DNA from: Dipteronia dyeriana
Taxonomy: Eukaryota > Streptophyta > Magnoliopsida > Sapindales > Sapindaceae
Length of the DNA: 64,000 nucleotides
NCBI GenBank assembly: GCA_032871835.1
Contig: CM065297.1
Coordinates: 88,495,052-88,559,051 of the forward strand
Direction: 5' to 3'
Part shown: in pieces, positions 10,610-21,666 of the stretch
Layout of the letters: every line of letters starts with the position of its first letter
How positions within the stretch are numbered: the first letter of the stretch is position 1
Position numbers and translations under genes: made by a program
The notes under the pieces: model-generated
Database searches by the model: none
The model's input: only the letters and a program-made list of their open reading frames with translations
What the model was told of the DNA's origin: nothing

Positions 10610-11200
10610 TGAGACTTGAAGTGCTTAGATCGCTAATCTGGAATCTGAATTTGTAAAAATGGAGTGCACGGTTGCATCAGAAATAGTCCAAAACCTTGGA
10701 AACCAGTTCGAGTTTGTCAAAAATAGAGGTTTGAAAGCGTCCGAAACGAGCGGTCAAACTTTTTAGAAAAGTCAACCAAAGATAACGGAATATTCCCTTT
10801 GACTAACGGAATATTCCAGCCTTTATAACAGCGTTAGTGACGTCAGTACCATGAATAGTAACGGGTCTGGGTCGGATTTTGGGTCAGGTGTCGGGTTGGA
10901 TCTGGTACTGGGTTAACGGATCGGACTTCGAGTCGGATCCTAAAAATGGGCGAGGAAGATGATCGGCGTGTGTTGGTGATGCACCGAGAAAGGGGCTGTG
11001 CGTGGACGGTGCGTGGATTCACGCTCCAAGTTCAGGTGGCCCGTGCGGCTTCTCTAGTGCTCCGATTTGAGTAGTGTTTCACCATTAAACTCCTGACGAT
11101 GAGTAGAGCACTTTGGTGTGATCAAAAAGGGATTTGAGCACTTTGATTTCTAGGTCAATTCGACTCTGACCTCTGTTCTTCGAGTTTCTGGTTCTCCTGA
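10610..11200 (-). other. Copia 1 leader between primer site and gag
   Basis: This untranslated leader holds a run of ggtcggattttgggtcaggt-like repeats near 10866-10935. No gene is seen. Confidence 0.5.
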
Positions 11201-11212
11201 GCTATGATACCA
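11201..11212 (-). other. Primer binding site, initiator-Met tRNA type
   Basis: On the minus strand this reads TGGTATCATAGC, one mismatch from the copia-typical TGGTATCAGAGC. It lies one base inside the 5' LTR and would prime minus-strand synthesis from initiator methionine tRNA. Confidence 0.85.
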
Positions 11213-11213
11213 C

Positions 11214-11554
11214 TGTTGGTGGGATGGTATGGTTTGAGGTCACTTGTGGTGCACCTCTGAGAGAGATTTCGAACACAAACACAATGAAAGGAGAAGCTTT
11301 TTTATCTCTCTAGATTTCTTACACCATTACACGCATTTTCAATACAATCTTCATCCCTTTATATAGGGAAATAAGATGAGCTAAAAAACAAACAACAATA
11401 AAAGCAAAACAGTTGGTTGATGGCAGTTGGCAGTTGGCAGTTGGCTTGTTGAAAATTTTGGATGGTAGTTGGAGCCATGTGATGGCCGGTTTTTAGAAGA
11501 GGCGGGAAGGTGGTTGAAAGTTGTAATGGCTGATGTCAAGTTTATTTTTCAACA
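11214..11554 (-). repeat. 5' LTR of copia element 1
   Basis: This 341 bp copy has TG...CA ends and is followed by the duplicated AGTAA. Confidence 0.95.
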
Positions 11555-11683
11555 AGTAAATCACTCATTGGTTACATACAATTGTGCTGATACAATCGTA
11601 CTGATAATGTGTTGTAAATAAAATTGCATAACAGAGGAAATAAATACAGAAGAAGATTGAGAAAAATTTTTAACTGATCTTTA

Positions 11684-12230
11684 TGCCCTGTCCTGAAGCT
11701 GTTTTCAGTCTGTTTTCATTTTTGTTTTACAAAAACGATTTCGAATTCACATTCGTTAACTGTTTTTCAATTTATTTTCAAATAACAAAAACAAAACCAG
11801 TGTTAAAAGTGAAAATTTTGAAAGTTTTATGAATTTGAATAACAAAAAAAAGTCTTCAATTGAATACAGTGAAGACCCAACTCTGAACTCCATCTTCAAG
11901 GTTTGATCTTCTTCTTCTTCTTCTTCTTCTTCTTCTTCTTCTTCACAACTCTCAACTTTGAACTCCATCTTCAAGGTCTGATCTTCTACCTTATTCTTCT
12001 TCTTCGGATCGTTGTCTTCTTCTTCTTCTTCTTCTTTTTCTTTAGATCGGCATCTTCTTATGCAAATCTTCTTCCTCTTCTATTAATTGCATGTGATGAA
12101 TAATGATAGAATATTGGTTAATACAAGCATTAAATTATTATATATATATATATTAAATATAAATTATAAATTATAAATTTCTATTAATTGTGTCCGATGA
12201 GAATGGCAGAATGCTTAATACGTGACATTA

Positions 12231-12278
<48 letters not shown>

Positions 12279-12551
12279 TTATAAATTCAAATGGATGAAA
12301 ATAAATATTACAACCTTTTGAAACATATTTTAAAGAGATGAGAGAGTCAAATTACATATGTATAAATCCTTCAGTTTTATATGTTTTCAGTTATTCTACC
12401 AGATGTGTTTATTGCTTTTATTTTCAGAATACAGTTTATAGTATAGGCTACCAGACATATTTTTAGAATATAAAACTGAAATCAAAAACACTGTTTTCAT
12501 TTTTATTTTTATTTTCAAGAAACAACTACTAAAAAATGCTTATATGATGGA
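11684..12551. mobile_element. PIF/Harbinger-like non-autonomous element, 868 bp
   Basis: TTA flanks both ends (11681-11683 and 12552-12554). The left end TGCCCTGTCCTGAAGCTG and the right end, read inward as GGTCCATCATATAAGC, match the two ends of the element at 52870-54217. Copy A of the host repeat keeps the unfilled TTA site. Inside are a CTT run (11908-11944), a repeated ctccatcttcaaggtytgat block, a duplicated AT-rich segment and an AT run at 12236-12274. No transposase is present. Confidence 0.8.
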
Positions 12552-12684
12552 CCTTAACTTCACCGCAATACGATTTGTATTATTATCACTGCATTTAAGT
12601 TTTAACAACGAAAGGTTTGACCATATTTAAAGATTTTGAGTCCATTTGATTTATATGGAATAAGGAAAGGCGGTCACATGCAAG

Positions 12685-12869
12685 CATGGGCGGAGGGAGA
12701 GGGGTGCTGGTGGGGGCCATGGTCCCCCTTCTCTCCAATTTTTTTTTAAAGTTCATGTTAAAATAATTATAAACTATTAATAAAATATTAATTTTTTTCA
12801 CTTTGACCACTCTAATTTTTTTGTTTTTGTATATTAACCTCCCATCTTAAATTTATGGCTTCGCCCCTG
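12685..12869. mobile_element. hAT-like MITE, 185 bp
   Basis: An exact 8 bp duplication CATGCAAG (12677-12684 and 12870-12877) brackets ends CATGGGCGGAG and, inverted, CAGGGGCGAAG. An 8 bp duplication and CAGGGGCGGA-type ends are typical of plant hAT elements. Copy A of the host repeat shows the uninserted site (aaatgcaagg). Confidence 0.85.
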
Positions 12870-12998
12870 CATGCAAGGATGATAATGAAGCAAAGCTAAA
12901 ACACTAATGACCACGAGAAAAGAAGGCAAGGTGGATTTCCACTACAGTTACAAGCGCTGAAGCGGTGAAATATCCATCCAATTTCACAAAACTATATG

Positions 12999-13330
12999 GG
13001 CCTGTTTGGCACTTGGGTTTGGACTTGGATTGGACTAATTTAGTCCTAATCCTACGTTTGGTGACGGTCTGAAATATTGGACTAGTAATCCCAACATCAA
13101 AATAGTCTCATGATCATGGGATTAAATATAGTGGAAGTGGTGAGGAATGTCACCTTTTTTTTAGTCCCTTACAGTGATGTCACCGTTATAATAAGTTAAG
13201 TTTAAAAGGCACCTATTATGGTGAGCTACCGAAATTGCCCTTAAATAATCGATTTTTTATTCTTTAAAGGTTGTCGTCCAAAAAAGTTGTCTAAAAATCA
13301 ATCACCTACTCCATTTTATCTTCAGAAAAC
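12999..13330 (+). repeat. Left long terminal inverted repeat of the MULE
   Basis: It is matched, inverted and degraded, by 19950-20552. Shared blocks include ttggattggactaattta-like sequence near the tip and, further in, aaaggttgtcgtccaaaa against aagaagttgtcgttttcaaa. Confidence 0.5.
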
Positions 13331-13602
13331 GAGCTCCATTCCATATATTGCACAAGAAGGTAAATTAATATTTATGATCTTCATTTCCATTTTTTATTGT
13401 ATTTCTGTGTGGTATAACACTGTATGAACATTTATGAACATGTTGTCTCAATTTTTTTATGTTTATATCCTAGAGTTGTAAACTTTTAAAAAAGAATGAA
13501 TGAACATGTAATCATATTTTTTTTTGTATATATATTTGGCCGAGTTGAATTGTAGTTGTGCAAACAAGTTTATAATCTTGGGCATAAAAGCTGTAAAGGT
13601 TT

Positions 13603-14055
13603 TAAAAAAAGCTCGAAACATTTGTAAAAAACCTCGAAACATTTGAAAAAAATAGATGCTGGATACGTAAAAAGAAAAGCTCGATCCCTCGAAAAAAGGC
13701 TCGATCCATCAGAAAAAAAAACTCGATCCGTAAAAAAAAGCTAGATCCTTGACAAAAAAAGTTCGATCCTTGACAAAAAAAGTTCGATCCCTAACAAAAA
13801 AACTCGATCCCTAAAAAAAAACTAGATCCGTAAAATAAAAAGGTCGAGCCATATTTGAAAAAAGCTCGAGCCATATTTGAAAAAAGCTCGAGCCATATGA
13901 AAAAAAGCTCGAGCCATATATAAAAAAGCTCGATTGTGTAGAAAAAGAGCTTGGTCTTGAACAAAAAAAGCTCGATCCCTGTTAGAAAAAGCTCGATCAT
14001 GTACAAAAACGGATCGATCATGTACAAAAAAAGCTCGATCAGTTAAAAAAAAACT
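13603..14055. repeat. GCTCGATCC minisatellite array, left
   Basis: About 21 irregular units of 16-24 bp have the form A-run plus GCTCGATCC (variants gttcgatcc, gctcgagcc, ctagatcc) separated by short linkers. It lies directly upstream of the transposase gene. The same motif in the same orientation forms the array at 19125-19740. Confidence 0.9.
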
Positions 14056-14160
14056 TCATATCTTACACTTTTGATTTTTGTTTAATCCTTTATAGTTGTA
14101 AATTTAATATGAAATATTTTTTTCTTATTAATGGTTTATGATGTTGGTTTTGACAGGACA

Positions 14161-16928
14161 ATGGATAGGGTGAGAATAGTCATATCTTACAACGGTCGAT
14201 GGGAGCAATTACAAGACGGAAATCAGAGGTATTTAGGTTCCGATAACCAAGGTTTTTATGTGTCAAAGAATTTGAGTTACGACGAACTGGTGTCGATCGT
14301 GCAAACCATTGTGAAGTTTGATTAGAACAAATACAGTGTTGAGCTACAGTCTCTATCAATTGTTCCTGGGACTACATGTCGTACATTTATAAGAAACAAT
14401 GATGATGTTCAGTTTTTACTAGGGGAAGATAGGGTGATCCCTCAAGTATGTGTTAGTCTAATTGAGAGGCCAGCAGGAGGTGTCATTGGTGAAGATATCC
14501 CTGATCGTGATAACACCCAACAATTTCGATCGTCAGGCGGAAGCAACCAGTTGTTCACAGAAAGAAGTGGGATTGATGGTCGGAAAAACATATGTGTTGT
14601 ACCACCGGAAGTAGCCGTCCATGATAATAGACCGGGACCTCAATTTAACGATGTATTTGGTTGTCAAATTGAGATGAATGGTAGACAGTACAACCACCAA
14701 TACAATGAGATCTACAATGACATCAACAATGAAGAGAATACAGCACTGAATGTTGGGGTGAATCATAAGGTGGATAATAAGGGCAATTTCAATTATGTAG
14801 AAAATTTAGAGGACAATCAGGATGATGCAGAACCTGTCGAAACGGAAAGACGTGTAAGACATGTACACAGATTTAGTTCCAGTGCACCAGATATAGCTGG
14901 GACCTCCGAGGGGAGGGCTAATATAACTCCAGATGATTCTGATAATGCCACAACATGGGTTATTCCAGGAGCAGAATCATACTCGTTTGGTATTGGTGGA
15001 AGCAGGAACTTGGTTGAAGATGAACCCACAAGCATGATATATAAAAACCAATTTTTTCCAATGAAAAAGGATTTGAAGAGACTAGTAGGCCATTTTACAA
15101 TGCAGCGGAACTTCGAGTGGAAGGTGAAAAGGTCCAATAAGACAACATTACATCTAGTTTGTTTGATGAGAAATTGTACGTGGAAGTTAAGAGCGGTGAG
15201 GAGAGATGAAGGCACATACTTTCAAGTAAGAAGTTTTGTCAATGAACACACTTGTCCGTTAGAGGAGATTCACCGCTGCCACCGACAAGCTAGTGTAGTC
15301 ATAATTGGAGAAGTTATTGCACCTAGACTTCAACAACAAGATGGTCGACTAATGCGTCCAAAGGACATAATCGCCGACATGAAATCAATGTATGGAATCC
15401 AAATCATGTACAGTAAGGCACACGCCACCATCGATTATGCATTGTCACTGACATATGGAACACATGAGGAAACCTTCAAACTGCTTCTATCATTTGGTTA
15501 CGTTTTGGAATTACAAAACCCCGGCACAATCACTGACTTACAGTGCGATGAAGATGGTAAATTTCTGTACTTCTTCTTGTCAATTGGTGCCTCACTTAGA
15601 GGATTCCGGACGTGTATGCGTCCAGTCATTGCCGTTGATAGTACCCTATTTGAATGGACGATTCCGGGGTACAATGTTTGTTGCAACAGCACAAGATGGG
15701 AACGAACATGTGTATCCAATTGCTTTTGGGTACATCGACTCAGAAAATAACCTTTCATAAAAATGGTTTTTGGATTGCTTGAAGGGTGCCCTAGGTCATA
15801 TTGATGAGCTAGTTTTCATTTCCGATAGGCATGCAAGCATTGAAGCAGGGATTTCTAAAGTGTTCCCTTATACCACCCATACCATATGCTGCTAGCACTT
15901 TGCTGAAAATATTAAGAAGTGATTTCATATGAAGGATGTTCCGTAATAATGGACAAAGTAGCCCGCTCATACACCGAGTTTAAATATAACCGGCATATGG
16001 AAGAGTTAAGAAACTTGCACCATAATGCATATGATTATGTAATTGATGTTGGTCCACACAAGTGGTCCCGTGTACACTGCCAGGAAAGAAGGTACAGGGC
16101 GATGACGACAAATGTTGTAGAACGCATAAACTCATGCCTAAAATTTGCACCCCAACTGCCTATGTTGACTCTGGCTAAGTTCATTAGGAATATGCTGCAA
16201 CGGTGGTTTCACAATCGCTATAGAGCTGCACAAACCATTCGTCATCAGTTGACCGACGCAGCACATCTTGTGCTCTTAAAACGTGTGGAGAGTGTGGTTT
16301 TTTTACCGTAAATCCAGTAGACTGAAACATTTTCTTGGTCAAGCGGTCTGGAAAATAGTGGACTGTTGACTTAGCCCAGACGACTTGTACTTGCAACAAA
16401 TTTCAAATGGATCATTTTCTCACGCCCTTGCGGCGACACGGTACATTACTGAAACTTTGACTTGACAACTTTGTGTTCAGACTGATCATTTACTCGGTGA
16501 AGCTGATCGTTTTCAATGTTTTTTACAGGGAGCAGAACTTGGACTTCACAACTTTATGTGTGGACTACTACAATAGACAGACACTTATTAACGCGTACTC
16601 GGTTCCTATTATGCCGGCGAGCCATCCTTCTATTTGGGTTATGCCATCTGACATTGCTCAGAGGGTGATTTTGAATCCAAACTCCAGGAGACAAGCAGGA
16701 CGCCCTAGGGCGGGTCGCCATATCTCGTCTTCGGAGAGGACAACTACACAATCCTGTAGAAGATGTGGACAACAAGGGCATAATTCCAGGAGATGTCCTA
16801 ATCCACCTATGATTAATGAAGGTACAAGCAGAGGTGTTCCCGATGAATACCGCCGCAAGTGTAGCATCTGCCAATCAGTTGGACACAACAAACAAACGTT
16901 ACTTAACATTGACTCTAATAGGGATTGA
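14161..16928 (+). pseudogene. MULE (MuDR-like) transposase
   Basis: The start MDRVRIVISYNGRWEQ follows a splice-acceptor-like TTTTGACAG, so I prefer 14161 to the ATG at 14131. After a PB1-like N-terminus comes a MuDR zinc-finger region near 15040-15270 (FPMKKDLKRLVGHF, CTWKLRAVRR, VNEHTC). The DDE core has Asp in IAVDSTLF, Asp in FISDRHASI (about 15815) and Glu in NVVERINS (about 16110). A SWIM finger starts CTCNKFQMDHF (about 16390). A GT-AG intron fits 16441-16528, and a zinc knuckle CRRCGQQGHNSRRC ends the protein (about 16757). Breaks: TAG near 14323, frameshift near 15660, stops near 15757 and 15892, a frameshift near 15920 and another in the SWIM region. It would cut and paste the element but is dead. 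Confidence 0.9.
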
Positions 16929-17109
16929 ATGACAAAGTTTTGATCACATTGAAAACTTTTGGAAGTGTATCAGATTGTAATAATTTGGAATTGCAATAAT
17001 TATTTATTAATGAATGAATTAATATTAATGAATGAATAATGAATGAATTAATATTCATGAAATAATTACATGTCTGTGTACACAAAAAATGGTATTATAC
17101 AACCAATCA

Positions 17110-19087
17110 CTAGGCGGGCCTGGAGTTAGAAAAAATCTCCACAGCCATTTTCTCCGGAATGATCCTCATGTCGTCCTGTGACCAATCAAAAGGCCTTCGA
17201 CCCGCCAGTACGTACTCGATAAGTCTCAAAGTATGGGGACCACAGTTACCTCTGCAATTCGGCACATAAAACACCATTACAAATCGTTCATAAAGAATAT
17301 CTAAGCACGTTAATGAAATAAAATGTCTTACGATTTCTTTTGTTAGGGGACTATAAAAGTATGCACCAGGCTGACCGAGAAGGGCTTATTTTCCTGAGGG
17401 AACGCCCGACGACAATTTCGTCGTGCTGTGTGGAACCCTGTGTCACTCAACATGGAGGGTAAAAACCACCGTAATGGTCAGACCTGCTGGTGCCTGATCT
17501 GATAAGGGACTTCCTGTCTCCAGGGGTCATAAATGTCAATCTTCCCGCAACAAAGGTCGACACTCACCACCAGCCAATGTTGGGCCCCAACGTTGCACAG
17601 AATCAGCACCTGTAATAGTTTGCATACCGTGTTAGCTGAGGATATACGAACAGTTTATTTTTTAAATCATCTCCATCATTTAACACTTACCACGTCAACC
17701 TAGTGTCATGGGTGGTTTCCACTCGTGGTTGCTCCACGGACCGTCAGAAGGTCCTCTTCCTATGCCTATGCTGAACCCGCCTATGCCTATGCATTTCTTG
17801 TTGAGGGTCTGTCTCATATCCCTCACTGTCACTGGGCCTTAAACCCCCAGCAGCGGGCTCAGATCCCTCACTGTCAATGGTCCTCCCCCACCTTCTGTAC
17901 CACTGATCCCGCCTAAGGTGGTCTGATCAGGGACCTGAGGTGGCATATCATCAATGTCATCTTCTACATACAGGCTCCCCCCCTCGTCTAGCCAAGCATA
18001 GTACGGTGCCTGTCTCTCAGCTGGTGTCGGCACCAGTTCCTTGATCGCAAACATCTGAAATATTAGTTAGAACAATGTAATTGTACAAATACTAACTAAT
18101 AAAAACATTAACAGAATAAATACATACCCTGGCTTTGAAAATCTTTGCTAGCTTCTTCCTTCTCGGTTGTTTGGTCAACTCCCACTTCAAAATACCGACC
18201 TCTTTGGCCAAATCAGGGATCACCTCCACAGCAAATATCTGCATCAAAGATAAGTACGATAAGTATCCATAAAATTTTGGACACCAACAATAAAGTACAA
18301 TTTGTAGTTCGAAGTTCTTACCAATAGGGCATGAGATAGACCGTATATGTTGTAGGTCTCCACCCTGTGTACGTCAGCGTCCTTTTTCTGCTGGCGTCTC
18401 TCGAACCCGTCTCTTCTCCCATCAAGTGCATGCTTGAATGAGTAAATAGAATGCATGTACACGTGGGCACCCCACGGGAACGCGTCGAACACATCGAGCT
18501 CCTCAACCAACTGAAACTGCCAAACTGGAATCTTGAATCTCTCATTCACCCCCATCAGTATCCAGTTCAGCATTTATAAAGGCAGAGCTTGACAGCATCG
18601 TTCGCCTTTTCAAACTCTGTGCCCGGTGACAACGCCCCTTAATCTGCTCCAACGACACCTCATCGGCTCTAGGAAAGTACCGCTCATGTATGCCATTCTC
18701 CACTGCTGCATACATGGTGGTGTCTGGTACAACTCCAAACCGTAGTCCGGTGATCAAGCAAAATTCCACCTTCGAAAACCTCACCGACTGGTTTCCTAAC
18801 ATGAAGTGCATCTCATCTGTTGGGCCGTTATGATGGAGCTCCCTCAAAAGCAACGGATGGATAATATCACCGGAAAACTTCATCTCCCGATACATCGTCA
18901 GGAAATGCCCGAAACATGACGCCATGAACCGACGGCGGTCTTCATCTGCAAATTCTACAGGGGCACGGTTCAGCGCTTCTTCTATATGGGCAAGGGCATC
19001 AAAATGGTTGTGTCGAGTCAATTTACCCTCGTACCAGTATCCTTCTGGAGTTTTAAGTGAATCCCTCAACCTAATTCTCATCTGCAA
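17110..19087 (-). pseudogene. DUF1985 / Ulp1-like protease of the KI MULE
   Basis: The first block (19087-18542) has the DUF1985 pattern: FGHFLTMYREMKFSGDIIHP, then LHHNGPTDEMHFMLGNQSVR and FCLITGLRFG. A frame change leads to 18573-18322 (WQFQLVEELDVFDAFPWGAH). Splice-like borders frame exons 18129-18238 and from 18054. The peptidase exon from 17609 shows the catalytic His in GAQHWLVVSVDL and Asp in KIDIYDPW. The last exon (17251-17110) has the catalytic Cys in RGNCGPHTLRLIEY. The C48 triad is therefore intact, but a TGA follows DPWRQEVPYQIRHQQV and further stops lie before the last exon. The enzyme would cleave SUMO-like tags; its value to the MULE is unknown. It converges on the transposase gene, with about 180 bp between the stops. 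Confidence 0.85.
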
Positions 19088-19124
19088 TGTAACAGAAATA
19101 CAACATCATTAAACAGAACACATA

Positions 19125-19740
19125 AAAAATCTCGATCCAATTCAAAAAAAGCTCTAACATATTGAAAACAGCTCGAATCCTTTTAAAAAAAGCTTGAATC
19201 CTTTTTTAAAAAGCACGATCCCTTTTTTAAAAAGCACGATCCCTTTTCAAAAAAGCACGATCCCTTTTCAAAAAAGCTCGATCCCTTTTCAAAAAAGCTC
19301 GATCCCTTTTCAAAAAAGCTCGATCCCTTTTCAAAAAAGCTCGATCCCTTACAAAAAAGCTCGATCCCTTTCAAAAAAGGCTCGATCCCTTTTCAAAAAG
19401 GCTCGATCCCTTTCAAATATGCTCGATCCAATTCAAAAACAGCTCGAAGCTATTCAGAAAAAGCTCGATTCCTTTTCGAAAAAGCTCGATTCCTTTTCGA
19501 AAAAGCTCGATTACTTTTCGAAATAGCTCGATGCCTTTCAAAAAGGCTCGATCCAATTCAAAAAAAGTTCGACCTTATTGAAAAAAACTCGACCCTTTTT
19601 CTAAAACGCTCGATCCCTTTGAAAAAAGTTCGATCCAATTTAAAAAAACCTCGATTTACCAAAACCTAATTTTCACGAAAATAAAAGCTCGACTAAACAA
19701 ATTAGCTCGATTCTCTTGAAAAAAATCTCGATAACCCAGA
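19125..19740. repeat. GCTCGATCC minisatellite array, right
   Basis: About 28 units of about 20 bp read aaaaaagctcgatccctttt, very regular from 19206 to 19400 and looser towards 19740. It lies just upstream of the Ulp1-like gene. The motif points the same way as in the left array, although the two genes point in opposite directions. Confidence 0.92.
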
Positions 19741-19949
19741 TTTCATCTTCCTCAACTGATATTCAACCAAATTACAAACCCTAACCTAAACCACAATCAT
19801 TCTCACATATCTATTTTAACCGGTTTCTACAATTCCTATCAACAAAACTCAATTCTAACATGTAATGCAAGTTAACAACAACAAAAAAGAGGAAAAATAA
19901 CCAATCTTACCTTTGTCAATCGCAGCTCTTCCGGTCACTTCACCGTTGA

Positions 19950-20552
19950 TTAGTTTCCCGTCGGTTTGACTGTTGCTTCTCTCTAACTTTGAAAACGACA
20001 ACTTCTTCACTGTTTTAATATTTCGGGGTATTTTTGTCTCAACGACTGAAATAATGTCTTTTTAACATACATTAGTAAAGTGGTGATATTTGTACAACAC
20101 ACCCCTCAAATAATACCAATAATTTTTTGACCCCTTAAATATACCCACCTCTAACCCCATCTTTAGTTATCCTAGGATTATTTTACATGTGGACCTTACC
20201 TATTTAATTATCTCACCAACCCCACCAACACCTCAATCAAACCCAAACAAATAATGATTTATTCAATCATATGTCTTATTTTATAAAATAGATTTATTTT
20301 ATAAAAAAATAATGATTTTCCTTTTTAAAAAATTATTATATTTAATCCAGTCCAATGTCTTACCCAAACAAAACGTGGTATTAATTCAGTCCAGTCTCAT
20401 GTTTCTCCAAACATAGTATAATATTAATTTAGTCCAATCAAATCCAATTCAATCTCATCTAATCCAATTCAATCTCATCTAATCTTAATCTCATCTTAAT
20501 CCAGTTTAATCCCATAAAATAGTCTAATCCAATCTTACACACCAAACGGGCC
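19950..20552 (-). repeat. Right long terminal inverted repeat of the MULE
   Basis: It ends ccaaacgggcc. It is rich in aatctcatctaatccaattc-type blocks near the tip and pairs with 12999-13330. Confidence 0.5.
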
Positions 20553-20555
20553 ATG

Positions 20556-21658
20556 TATGATTGTTTAACGGTTTAACTGGTCAAGGGCTTGGGTTGCATT
20601 TATTTCCCAGTTCCTTCCAACATGTAATCAGCAATTATCGCCATCTATTATCTTCTGGGAATCAACCCTCTCAAGGCCCAATAGGAGAAAAACTGGCATT
20701 AATCTGTCTGTTACTTTAATTGTTTTAAAAAATAAATTATAAAAAATTGAATATTAAAAATATTACTATGTAAATTTGGTATTTTATTTAAAATCTATTA
20801 CAAGATAGAGACAATTATATAAACTTATTCAACTTTTGACACTAATTACTCTAAGACCCACACTTTTAGTCTATAACGGCTATTTAATTAATGGTAAAAA
20901 AACAATTTTATTCTCCTCTCACCTGATCAATCATTGAGTTTGACTAATGGTAAGAGATATTGATATAATTAAGGTCAAAAGTTAAATATTTTGCTTTTTA
21001 AACAAAATTCAAGGTAAATTTATATAATTTTCCCTTATTTTTTTAAAATATACTAAAAAATTAATATTATTTTATTATAATTTAGATTAATTTATTATAA
21101 TTATACAGTTATATTTACTAAAAATTTAAATTATTGTTTTCAAAATATGTTATTATTTAATTATTTAAGAACTCAAAAAATCAATTTTACTCGTATAGTA
21201 TAGCAGATCAAGGGTATTGCTGTAATATTACAAATTTTGTTCAATTCAAATGTTATACACTTAATGGTGGTTTGACCGTGAGACCCTGAAAGAGACCAAT
21301 TGTATTACTTCTGAAAAGTTACTTATTTGATACTTGTAAAAAAAATATGAAGTCTAGTGCGATACAAACCAAAGTCACAAAGTACTAAATAGAAGAATCC
21401 ATTGCAGTGTTTTTCTATATTCGGAATGAGATTTGAATTTCTTCAACTTCTCGATAGTGGAAGTAATATTTCAAACCGTGTTTATAGAATCTAATTAATC
21501 TCTATAGGTCATGACGGTAGTCGTATTTAAAAAAAAAAAAAAACAAGTCATGAGAGCATTTATTAAAAAAGAAGAAGAAGAAGAAGAAGAAGTCATTAGA
21601 CTATGAGAGCATATTGAAATTAAAGAAAAAAATAATTTGAATGAATTAGTAATATACG
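20556..21658. other. AT-rich spacer, nothing recognised
   Basis: No coding similarity is seen. An A-run and a GAA run (21571-21590) lie near the right side. Confidence 0.5.
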
Positions 21659-21666
21659 GTAGAGAG

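Larger units (their letters stand above)
6109..11554 (-). mobile_element. Ty1/copia LTR retrotransposon 1, full length but dead
   Basis: The 5446 bp element is bounded by LTRs that start TGTTGGTGGGATGG and end TTTTTCAACA. The host bases AGTAA are duplicated exactly on both sides (6104-6108 and 11555-11559). On the minus strand the order is 5' LTR, initiator-Met primer site, gag, protease, integrase, RT, RNase H, polypurine tract, 3' LTR. Integrase before RT defines copia. About 20 differences between the LTRs, counted by eye over some 335 bases, and several frame breaks mark it as old. Confidence 0.95.
11610..12904 (-). repeat. Solo-LTR-like repeat, copy B, carrying two insertions
   Basis: It has the same ends as copy A (126-340). 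TAATG lies on both sides (11605-11609 and 12905-12909), which supports a solo LTR with a 5 bp duplication. After removing the elements at 11684-12551 and 12685-12869 with one target copy each, about 231 bp remain, close to the 215 bp of copy A. On the minus strand the bases outside the end read CATTATCAGTACGATTG. Confidence 0.6.
12999..20552. mobile_element. Kaonashi-type MULE with transposase and Ulp1-like gene
   Basis: The outer ends are GGCCTGTTTGGCAC and, inverted, GGCCCGTTTGGTGTG. Similarity between the ends continues inward for hundreds of bases in a degraded form, as in MULEs with long terminal repeats. Only ATG is shared directly outside, and no 9 bp duplication survives, so the outermost boundary is uncertain and could belong to an older element that the MULE entered. 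Inside, a MULE transposase gene (plus) and a DUF1985/Ulp1 gene (minus) face each other, each preceded by a GCTCGATCC array. This gene pair is the hallmark of Kaonashi (KI) MULEs. Confidence 0.75.

Noticed and set aside
126..12904. The two LTR-like copies as the LTR pair of one 12.8 kb element
   Set aside because: Copy B has its own TAATG duplication, no matching primer site, gag or pol of its own lies between them, and the intervening CACTA, repeats and copia element do not form one internal region.
14533..15215. Minus-strand frames of 77 and 132 codons
   Set aside because: They lie opposite the MULE transposase frame, whose domain order is clear.
13603..19740. The regular short arrays could suggest a CRISPR array
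   Set aside because: Units are about 20 bp with no unique spacers of constant length, the DNA is clearly plant nuclear, and no cas genes exist.
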